Below, one piece after another: positions 29,580-39,779 of a stretch of DNA of 64,000 nt. The stretch is taken from the NCBI RefSeq assembly GCF_011075055.1, contig NC_058153.1, positions 8,308,001-8,372,000 of the forward strand, written 5' to 3'. The number at the start of each line of letters is the position of its first letter. The first letter of the stretch is position 1. A program made the translations under genes and the position numbers. This DNA comes from Mangifera indica. Lineage: Eukaryota > Streptophyta > Magnoliopsida > Sapindales > Anacardiaceae. The notes below the pieces were generated by a model. The model ran no database searches, was not told the DNA's origin, and worked only from the letters and a program-made list of their open reading frames with translations.

Positions 29580-31930
29580 AGTCTATCATTATTATAACAA
29601 TAAAACTACGTATACAACTTTTATGATTGAATATTGTTTTATATTTAATTTTTAATTATCTAATAATATAATGACACGTTATTATTTATGTACAAAGTTA
29701 TACATATAATATTACTCTTAATATAAATATGGATAAATTATAATATTGCATTGAGATTGTATTTAATTCATGAACTCCTTAGATAAAATGCTGTTGAAAG
29801 AACTCCGCCGCATAAAAAAGAAATCTCTACTTTTATACTTTAATAGTAGGTTTTTAAATTATCATATGAGGTCTTTTAATAGTTTAAAGAAGTATATAAA
29901 TGTGAGTCTAGTTAGTAAATATAGGAACAAGAAAAAAATAATATAAAAATTATATAGATATAATAAGATAAATAATAAAAAATATGTTTATAGAAAATGG
30001 TCATAAAATTTGGATACAAAAAAGATATTTAATGTGTATATATCAGTTAATAACACATCATTAATACTATATTTATAAAAGTACGACAATATCAATAATA
30101 ATTTTAATATTTTTTATAGATTTTTTTATGAATAATTTAAATATAAAGTATCTAATTGACTATTAAACTTTATATTATATAATATAATATATAATCAAGA
30201 TTCAATTATTTTCAAAAATTATTAGAAGAGATTAGAGGTTTGGGTGTCAAAAAATAAGGCTTTTTGTTTTATATAATTATGGTATTATGGTAATTATTTG
30301 AAAATATAAAAGATATTTTTGTATTTTAAAAATTTATTTAAAAAAGAAAAAAATAAGCATTTAATAAAGAAAATGCATAAAATATATATTTAATATATTT
30401 TTGGTTTAAAAGTTCAGAACAACGTATTTAAAATATATAATGTGACTTACCACTTATGCCAGTCTGATCAAACTATTCTACTACATAAAAACTAGATTAT
30501 GTTATATTATTATAAACTCAATAATCTACCATTTAACAAGTTGATTAAACATGCTAAATTAAATAGTGAAGCACATTCAGACCATATTTGTTCTTATAAT
30601 TTTTTTTATTAAGTCAATTTTGTCAACTGAAATGATTTTATGGTTGATTACGTAGTTTAAACAAAACTTTAATATTATAAGAATTAGAATTAGTGAGATG
30701 GTTAAACTGGGAACGATTGCAATGTTATCAATTGGGTACCAGAAATAGCATCTTATAAACTATTTTGTTCGTACTAATAGGTTCCGTGTTTTTCTTCTCA
30801 TGGTCCAACTCCAAATGGCTACACGAACATCAAAACACTTGTCTTTATTCTTGTCCATCAATAATGTTTGACATAAAGGAAAAAAAAGGGTAGGGTTTCG
30901 GGTTTGCTCAATTGGTGGCCTAAATATTCGGCGATTTGAGTTATTTTTCATTTTGATGATGACTGTTGGATTATTATTTGTGCTTGAGATTTCAACGAAA
31001 TAAGTAGCACCCCAAAAGTATAAAAAATCATCTATTATCGCCTCTCTTTTATTAAAAAATCATCACATATAGTTATATTTCCCAGTTAAAGAGAATCAAG
31101 TCGAGAAATTTTCAAATCTAACAAATCGTTACAGTGATTTTCATACCCTAACGGTTTTTCTAAAATGTTTTGAATATTGAAGAAGGTAAAAATATTATGA
31201 TTTTGATTCGATTTAATTCTTATCTTCCTGGAGATTTTGCAAAACCCCAAAAGTATTAGAAATCATCTGCTATCTCATCTTAGATTTGAAAAATCATCAC
31301 TCACCTCTCCTGACTTTATTAATTTGATAATTAGATTTTACTTTCAGCTATTCATGATTTGAAAAAATAATAATCAGGAACCTAACTGACAATTTTTCAT
31401 ACATTCAACATTATTTTGATGTTTCTTTTTATGGAAGTTGAAATACAACAACTCTCTTGATTTTGGTTTGTCTCACCAAACCAAATTGTGTTTTGTCGTG
31501 AAAGAATCTATTTGCCGACAAAGTTTGGTTATTAATTTAGAACCTTTCTTATGTAACTAAGCTTAGATTTCTTCTTTCTTCAAAGGGTTATCTTTATTAC
31601 GACTACGTTGAGGACTTTTTTTAGGGTTTAGATTCTTACAATTGTTTCAAACTCTGGCAAAGATGTGAACAAATTTTAGTATTGTTTTGTTATTAATTTA
31701 TATTTTCATTGTACATATTAGTATTTACAAAATGATTGATGGTGTTGGAATTTTGCGCATAAATGGGTAGGTATACTTTGATAGAAATTCAAAAAAATTA
31801 AGAAGATTATTTATTATTATAATAGAAAATTTTTAAAAAATTTATTGTAAGTAATTCAAATTAGGTTAACCTTGTATAGCTGGAAAAATTAAATTAAGAA
31901 TAATATTATGTGTATTAACAAAATAAGTAT
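29580..31930. other. AT-rich intergenic stretch with a direct repeat
   Basis: No gene seen on either strand; 29600-30600 is extremely AT-rich. Two related blocks at about 31008-31090 and 31238-31320 share CCCCAAAAGTAT, AATCATCT and AAAAATCATCAC, spaced about 230 bases apart, showing an old local duplication. Confidence 0.45.
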
Positions 31931-32918
31931 CAATGTTGATATTTTTGTGTTTTTCGAGTTGCTAGAAATCAGTGAGGCAGCGGAATACAATTTTAAAAAT
32001 TCAAACAAGCCCAAAAATCCTATTGAGGATCACGTTTTAGGAATATTAATATGAAATATGCAAACATAAACATAAGGTGTTTAAGAGTACAATACCTGTG
32101 TTAGACAACTTCATTAGTTTTTACATAGCTATGTGAATGCTTTCCAACCCACAATGAGATTTGTCTTAGTATCCACACGAAACACAGGCCGAGAAAGGCT
32201 GAAACAGTTCACTAGAGGTAGTTAGGACTATGTAAATAGGTTGTTTGTGTGAAGAAATGGACATTTGTGCAGCCAGGGTTCCTTTAAAACTTTTGAAATC
32301 ACAACATGCGTTTTTATTTATAGAGGATGTGATGAATGACCATTCATGCGATATGAACTATTGTTCATCCTTGATCCTTATTTGTATAATCAAGGATTTA
32401 TCCAGATTTTCATATGCAGATTTGGATAAATTTTTATCTGAATTCAACTCACAATGAATGGGCGTTCATTATCCCTGAGCAATCATTCATAGTCAAGGAA
32501 AAAGTCAAACTGAGCTGATTCAACGCATTAAACAAACCTAGTTCATTTGTGATTTCATCCCAACTTAAACACCAAATAACCCTATGCCTTAGAGTCTGAA
32601 TCAACTCATATAGGTGTGTCCAATAAGCTATTCATTAAATTGATAGTGTTCAGATTTTGATCGAATATAGACACAAATCAAAATTGGCTTTTAACAAGAT
32701 ATCATGACCACCCAACTAATAGAATGTCAACAAACAACTCTCAGCTTTATCAACTATAGGTTATGCACGATTCAATCTTTTTATTAATTATAACTCTCAA
32801 GGCTGAGACACGAATGTATGTCTATCTTAGTAAATATGAACTAATACACGTCAATAATTGAATGGCTTGGACTGGGTTTTGCCTTATCCAACTATGGCCA
32901 CATATTCATGTGGTTATA

Positions 32919-33249
32919 AGGGTTTGCATAATTCAATTCAAACTATATAACCAAAGGTTTGGTTTGGCTTGTAAAATGGTTTGATTTGGGTTAAAATTTA
33001 TTCAAACAATTTTTTTTAGTTTGGGTTGCAATTTCGGTGATTTTTAAATTGAACTAAATTGTAAACCGTATTTTTTTTAAATGCATATATATAAATATAA
33101 TCGACAAAATTTTCCAATAAGTGATTAAGTGTACAATTTATTTTTTTATATTTATTTTGTCATTTTCTTTACATGTATATTGCATATATATTTCATATTT
33201 ATTTTACATATTTTATTATGTTTTATAAAACTATAATTTAATTAATTTA

Positions 33250-33283
<34 letters not shown>

Positions 33284-33797
33284 GCTTTTAAATGGTTCAA
33301 ATTATGGTAGTTAAACCGTGTATCGAAAACCTAATTTTTAATATTGTTTATCGTATCATGTGACATACATTTAAAAAACTAAAATAATAACATATTAATA
33401 AAATAATAACAAATTATAATTGATATGTCATCATTTTGAAAAATATCACAAACACCTTTAACATTTTAAAATTTTTCATATACACTCCTACTGCACCATC
33501 ATTTACTCTAAAAAAGTGTATCAATCATATACATTTCTACTACATATCATATCATATCATACATTTACTGTATCGTGTTAATTTGATACACCTTATAATG
33601 TATATTATTTTCCACCTGTATTGTAAGAAACATACCATGTATTATATGATACTAATAACTATGATTCAAACCATAATTTAAGTCGAACCGAACCATATTT
33701 TTAAATTTGGTTTGATTTAAAAATTTTGGAACTTCTTTTTAGTTTAATTTGAAAAAGCTCTCAAACAACACTAAATCCGACCGTGCACAACTTTATA
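32919..33797. mobile_element. hAT-like non-autonomous element (~880 bp)
   Basis: Flanked by TGGTTATA (32911-32918) and TGGTTATG (33798-33805), a near-perfect 8-bp duplication as made by hAT transposases. The ends read AGGGTTTGCATAA and, on the other strand, TATAAAGTTGTGCACGGTC, a degenerate inverted pair. The interior holds GGTTTGGTTTGGCTTG and GAACCGAACCAT, typical of hAT-type plant MITEs, plus a (TA)n run at 33253-33280. The related LTR at 50250 has the uninterrupted sequence GTGGTTATTGATAT, an empty site. Confidence 0.55.
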
Positions 33798-34094
33798 TGG
33801 TTATGATGTCTTTCATTATTCTCATGCGAGATATCACCTCTTATGCTTGGTGAGTGACAAAATCTTTATTGATCCACCATAGTCTCCATACAAACACTAA
33901 ACCAAATTTCATAAAAGGTGATGAAAAATTTCGTCCCAAAAAAATAAAAAATTTGTCCTAAAAAGTCACCCAAGATGAAAGATCAAATAATCACAAAAGA
34001 CATGTTAAAAATGGGTAATGCCTACAAAAAAAGAAATTGTCCATAATAACTAGTCATTGTGGACGGAATGGTGTCTTGTCATGAAATGATACAT

Positions 34095-34460
34095 ATTTTG
34101 GGACACAATTTGTTGTCTATAAATGAATTAGATTTTGCCCAAAAAGAATACATTTAGGGATAAAATTTTTCATCCCTAATTGTATAGTAAATATAAGACC
34201 AATTTTTTCATCTTTAATTATCTAGTGAATTAGAGAGAAATTCTTTTGTTTTTGATTGTCTAATGAATTGGGGACAATATTTTTTGTCCTTGATTGTGTA
34301 ATAAATTAGGGATAAAATTTTTTGTCCTTCTTTATATAATAATTGGAGACACATTTTTTTATCCTTAATCATTTGATGAATTAAAAACAATTTTTTGTTG
34401 ATGATTGTATGGTAAATTAGGGACAAAAATTTTAATTCTTGTTTGTATTGTAAAGAGATA
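34095..34460. repeat. Degenerate ~57-bp tandem repeat with palindromic core
   Basis: About six copies of a unit like AATTAGGGACAAAATTTTTT, then GTCCTTGATTGTATAGTAA, run across this stretch. Each unit has the near-palindrome GGGACAAAATTTTTTGTCC. The minus-strand frame at 34214-34426 simply reads through the repeat and is not a gene. Confidence 0.7.
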
Positions 34461-35638
34461 AGAATTTCGATCTTTAATAAAAATTAATAGTTATATTGAT
34501 CATCAAAGTCCAACAATTCATATGATAAACTTTTCAACCTAATTAAAAAACATTGATTAATATCAAATTGTTACTACAAATCAACTAATAACTAATTAAT
34601 TAGTAATAGCAAAAACATTGCATATATAAATTTATTCATAAAAGGATCCAATTATAATTAACTTATAAACAAAAAAAATATAGAATGTGTCACCCAGTAA
34701 TAGTATAATAATGGTATTTTCTTTGTTAATTGGATGTCGAAATACATGCCACTTTCTTTGTATTTGGATGTTGAAATATGTATCACTCCCATATTAATTG
34801 CTTGTCAAAAGAAGCGAAATAAATATATGCAAGTTAGATCAATCTGCATCAATCATTATCAATCATATTATTAACAATCACTTACCAAAATTCCTTCAAG
34901 ATCCTTCAAAGAGTATCCATGCACAAGTATCCCTTGTGTTCTCTTCTTATATCTAAAAGTATAAACAGATAAAGGTTCTAACATAAGTGATGTAATTTGT
35001 GATAGGCATTTAAAACATACAACACATTTGGTTGTAATTTAATCTGATTGACCTTCCTCGTGCTCAAGTATCTTCGACACCTAGATCCTCAACATCATTT
35101 GAAACATTGGCCTTAGTTTTAATTTGAGCATCCTTCTTTTTTCATTGTTAAATATTAAGACAAAACTTTTAAAGACCACATATACCCATGAGTTAAAGGA
35201 TCTTAATCCAAAGACATTGGAAAAACAATCCATGTGGAAATCCTTTTGTCAGGGGAGTTTGATTAATACGTTTACAACTTCCACCTATGTGTTGCATCGA
35301 GCCGTTAGCTAACAACTTTGACCCATGAGAACTATCACCACCTTTTGATGGGGTTGTTCAACACTATGATAATCTCATCACTATTACTCATGTCTTTAAT
35401 CATAGTAATATCATGATTATGAACATTTCTATAATAACCATCTAGTGTGTATATAAGATTCCTACAATCAGTCGTCTAATCTCTTATCCCCATTCTACCA
35501 TTCTAAAGGTATATTATTTGTTCGAACACATTATGTGAAACACTAACATGCACAGATAATAGAATTCCTTTATTAATAAATTAATAAATCGATTGTCTCT
35601 ATAGCGCTACTCTAATGATCTCTCACTTGCAATATAGT

Positions 35639-35643
35639 CAATC
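35639..35643. repeat. Target site duplication (left), CAATC
   Basis: CAATC directly precedes the 5' LTR and is repeated exactly at 45050-45054 after the 3' LTR, the 5-bp duplication expected for a Ty3/gypsy integrase. Confidence 0.9.
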
Positions 35644-36864
35644 TGTAACATCCAAATTCATGTGTGTTAGTAAACTCCACTTCCAAAATTACCTTTAGAG
35701 TTGATTTTATAACTTGTTGTACAAAGAAATTACAAAAGAATTATAGAAAACTACTAAATGAGCAATATTTTTCAAAGGGGGTAAAATGGTCATTTTAGAA
35801 AAATTTAAGGGACAAAGTGGAAATTAAAATTGAATGGCACACTTGAAATTATATGGTGGTGCTAAGGGTTTTGGTAATTGGCTAAGGATAAAATAGTCAT
35901 TTATGAAAAAGATTAAGGGCAAAATGGTCTAAAAGGCTCATAAACTTATGTCTATTCATTTTCTTCTTCATTTTAGCCGAGAACTCCATGAATTAAACTA
36001 AAGCTTTCCCTTAATCAAAATTTATCCAAAAACCTAGCTAAACCACCTAATTTCCAGATGCTCCAGTTAAAAAAAGTATAGATCTGTCAATTCTGGTCAG
36101 TTCTAAGGTAAAAAATTTAATTTTTAAGATATGTCAAATTTAGGGTTTTGATGAATGATTATATTTTTGGTTGATTAAAGTTGCTAGAAAGAAGAAAAGA
36201 AAGAGGATAAGCTTAAATTACCAAATTAGCAAAGAAAATATAAGAATTTCATACTTTACATACTTGAAGTAAATGTGAGTTAGGTTATTTAAATAACCTT
36301 TACTTATATAAGTGTGTAAGGTATTAGAATTAAGGTGATTTATGCTTAAAAGGATAAAGAAATTCATTAGAATTCAAGATGTAATTTTTGGTCATAAGGG
36401 TATTTTAGACATTTCATATTCCTAAGGTTAGCTTTGTGGATTTTGGTGTGTTGAATATATGAGAAATGACGAATTGATGAAAGAATTTGCATTAAGTAAA
36501 TTTTTGCTTAATTATGTGCATGATATGTGGAATAACCCTTATATTAAGTCTATATTATATATTTTAAAATTAATTTGATGCATGAGATATATATAAATGC
36601 ATGAGAAAATAATATGATGCTTGATAAGGAGTGAAAAGAATAAGGGAAAATGATGTATAGGCATATTTCATATTGTGATATACCTGCATACATGAGGAAT
36701 CATAGCATATGCATGATTTCAGAAAAATAAAGAAAGAGGAAAAAAAAAACATTTTCTAAGCTATGCATGTTTTCAGAAAATGGAAAACAAGTGTTTTTGG
36801 TTTTATAATGACTCATATGATACAAGAAAGTAGAAAACATACTTAAAATCCTTACATGTGAGTT

Positions 36865-36975
36865 GTACTGTGTGGACAGCAAAGAAAAATATCAGTTGTA
36901 CTGTGTGGACAACCAGCTGTACTGTGTAGACAACAAAGAAAAATATTAGTTATACTGTGTGGACAACAAAGAAAA
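36865..36975. repeat. Short tandem repeat in the 5' LTR, about 4 units
   Basis: TGTACTGTGTGGACAAC-type units occur four times, some separated by AAAGAAAAATATCAGT, giving roughly 18- and 33-base spacing. The same array is at 44046-44160 in the 3' LTR, so it predates insertion. Confidence 0.8.
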
Positions 36976-37521
36976 AAATATGCGTGTAAGAGAGAATTGT
37001 ACTTTGTATGGTGACTGCAAGTACTGTCATATGTAGTCTAGACCGGTCAATGAGAAAGAGAGAGAAAAAAATTAGTAAATATTTTATGAAAGTCATTTGC
37101 ATTAGAATTATGCATACAAGCCTGTGTGGCTGATAAAGAGTTGAGAAAGATGTACGATCAGAAAATAGAAATGTCATGACACTTATACATGCATAAATCA
37201 TAACGAGTGAATCATATTTGTATAGTAAGGAAATGAATAAATGTGTGAAAGAAAAGAATTATGATACATGTTAAATGCGTGTCCTGTGTCAATTATTTTG
37301 TTGTAAATAGCTCAGACACGCTAAGTATGACAGAGATTAGTACTGGTATGAAATACTTTGAGTATTGAGTATGATTTTCTTACTGAGCCATAGTCGCTCA
37401 CTCCGTTTAATTTAATATTTTACAGGTAAAGAAATGCAGCAAAGGTTCCTAGGGAGCATTAATGAGACATGAGACTGAGGGAGGAAGACACTATATTTTT
37501 GTTGATGTAAATGTGAATATA

Positions 37522-37524
<3 letters not shown>

Positions 37525-37609
<85 letters not shown>
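37525..37609. repeat. TA microsatellite, ~42 units, in the 5' LTR
   Basis: An 85-base pure AT/TA run. The same site in the 3' LTR (44709-44723) has only 15 bases. It generates spurious Tyr-Ile frames on both strands. Confidence 0.95.
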
Positions 37610-37612
<3 letters not shown>

Positions 37613-37938
37613 TTGATGTAGATATTGGTGGATATGTATATATATGATTTTGTATAGCTATATCTATATATGTATTTATATGGCTAGTTATGAAAATTGA
37701 TTATAAAGTTTCTGTGGGTGATAATTTTTATAATTGTTATTATTATGTACTTATTTTATTAATTGTGATTAAGTTGATGAAAATCCAATCGGTTGGTAGG
37801 ACTGGTTTATGTGAATTGCTAATTGGGAGTGTTACAGGGCATAATGAAAAAGAGAAAAAAATTCCCCGGGCCCTATAAATAGGGGAATTCTTGCCATTTT
37901 TCTGTAACACACCTATTGGTTAGGAGATGTTACATTTT

Positions 37939-37950
37939 TGGTATCAGAAC
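37939..37950 (+). promoter_or_regulatory. Primer-binding site (initiator tRNA-Met type)
   Basis: TGGTATCAGAAC lies 4 bases after the 5' LTR and differs by one base from the common plant TGGTATCAGAGC that pairs with the 3' end of initiator tRNA-Met to prime minus-strand DNA synthesis. Confidence 0.85.
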
Positions 37951-38151
37951 ACGATTTTGGACGCTTAAAGGAAGATATAATATAATATGTGGTAATATAA
38001 TACAATATATCTATAGTTTTGCATTCTAATATTGCACAGGTGCCCCTCATGTCTTACAGATCAGCTCCCGAGAACTAACTGCAGTAAGTTGTTTCTTTTA
38101 CCTGTATTCAAATAATAGAATATTATGTAATTACACTTATGCAGTTATTAT

Positions 38152-39702
38152 ATGAGGAGTACCACAAGACGAGGACGAGGACAAAGACGGGGTTATGGAA
38201 GGGGTATTCAAAGAGAGACGAGAGAACCGTCTAACCCTACCCCGTCAGGTGGTTCAGGATTTGGGTTAGCAGAAATCAGAGATATAGTCCGTCAGGTATT
38301 GACCGAGAGTCAAAATAGACCTACACCTATAAATATAGCCAGAGATGTCATTCGAGATGAGATTAGAAGTGAGATTCGTAAGGAGGTCATAGAAGAAATC
38401 AGAAATGAAATGAGGAATGAAGGGAAAGGAGAAGTTGGAACTCAAAGGCGACTTGAGCCCATTTATTCCTTACCTAGTCAGCATACCCCTCCTGAATTTA
38501 AAGGTACTAAAGATCCTTTGGTGGTTGATGAGTGGATCAAATAGGTGGAAAGTACTATGGATTTGTTTCCTATGACAAATAGAGAACAAGTTCGGTATGC
38601 TAGTTTCTTGATGAGAGGAGAGACCCGCGTATGGTGGGACCTAGTTAAAGAAACCAGAAATGTGGATCTGATGACCTGGCAAGACTTTAGAAGGGCATTT
38701 GAGGCCCAATACAGAACAGCTAATGTAGTAGCAGTCAAAGTTCAAAAGTTTATTTCTTTGCAACAGGGGGAAGGTTCAATAAAGGATTATTCTACCTGTT
38801 TTGATGTTTTACCTAGTCTCCGGCTAGACGGATTTCTTCAGGGCCTTAGACTGGAGACAGCCTTGCATGTGCTAGTTGAACCATAACCTCCTCAAACTTA
38901 TGAAGAGGCATTGGAGAGAGCATTGAGGTTTGAGGTATATGTTAATAAGCTACCCAAGAATGCACCCTCCATGTCAACACCTCTATCATTGATAGTACCC
39001 TAGACAGTGATGCCAAGTCGGTCAGCTCTACCTGCTTCCTTAACTGTTTCAGTACTTGTTACAGTATCAGGGGGTAGTTCAACCGACTCCAGTTTCAGAA
39101 ACAATAGGGGAAAAAGAAAATTCCAGTCAAAAGCAAATAGAAAAGGCGGGAGAAGTGACAAGAAGCCTAGAAAAGAAAATATTCCCCAGTGTCAGATTTG
39201 TGGGAGACGTCATAGCGGGGAATGTTAGTACCAGTAGAAATAGGTGATTTGTTATAGATGCCGACAGCCAGGGCATATAGCAAAAGATTGCCAAAGTACC
39301 GAAGTGCCAGTTCAGATACAACCACCACAAAGCCTAATTCCGCCAGTGTAACCAGGGAGAGGTACTAGTGTACGAGTCTATACAGCTACCTATAGTCAGG
39401 CAGAGGCTAGCCTATCTACAGTTACTGGTCAGCTCTTTTTCCACTCTGTTTCCTTATATGCATTGATTGATTCAAGAGCTACACACTCCTTTATTGCACC
39501 AAGGGTTATTGAAAGGGTAGGTTTAGTGCCTATTATATCTACCTATTCCATTAGAATTGAGATGCTAGATAGGGGGAGTGTAATTACAGATAAAATGCTA
39601 AAAGACCAGAGGGTAGTGATACATGGGAGAGAGTTAAAGGTGGACTTGATTGTCTTTGATATGCCCGATTTTGATGTTATCCTAGGCTTGGATTTCTTAT
39701 AA
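38152..39702 (+). pseudogene. gag: gypsy gag and protease, multiple stops
   Basis: One reading frame with in-frame stops at 38542, 38884, 39001, 39226 and others, ending at 39702. Seen in order: a basic Arg/Gly N terminus, a coiled Glu-rich stretch (IRSEIRKEVIEEIRNEM), the retrotransposon gag core (MRGETRVWWDLV, WQDFRRAFEAQY, GSIKDY), a partial Cys motif CQICGRRHSGEC, the knuckle CYRCRQPGHIAKDC at about 39253-39294, and the aspartic protease (ALIDSRATHSFI, later VILGLDFL). The protease active site reads DSR where DSG is usual, so it would be inactive. Pol lies in another frame downstream. Confidence 0.85.
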
Positions 39703-39779
39703 AGATATGGCGTCGAGATTGACTGTAGAAAGAAAAAGCTCGATTCCAACTTGATAACGGGGATTACTTTAATTTCGGA

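Larger units (their letters stand above)
31934..35619 (-). mobile_element. Ty1/copia LTR, broken by later insertions
   Basis: Pieces at about 32590-32918, 33798-33905 and 35200-35619 are collinear with the copia LTR at 49620-50937, sharing for example ATCATGACCACC, TTATTGATCCACCATAG-like text and CATTCTACCATTCTAAAG-like text. The orientation is the same (minus). The right edge (about 35619-35640) shows AAGTGAGAGA on the minus strand, resembling a copia polypurine tract just before the 3' LTR. The LTR is split by a hAT-like insertion and by the 33.9-35.1 kb block. The two LTRs are strongly diverged, so either the element is old or they are two members of one family. Confidence 0.55.
35644..37934 (+). 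repeat. 5' LTR of the gypsy element (2291 bp)
   Basis: Begins TGTAACATCC and ends GATGTTACA. It contains a ~33-bp tandem repeat (36865-36975), a long TA microsatellite (37525-37609), and CCCTATAAATAGGGG (about 37870-37885), a probable TATA box of the element promoter. The 69-bp length difference from the 3' LTR equals the microsatellite expansion. Minus-strand frames here are shadows. Confidence 0.93.

Noticed and set aside
36570..37201. Minus-strand frames repeated at 43754-44385
   Set aside because: They recur only because the two gypsy LTRs are copies; no family match, and the LTR reading explains them.
37412..37647. Tyr-Ile repeat frames on both strands
   Set aside because: Products of the TA microsatellite.
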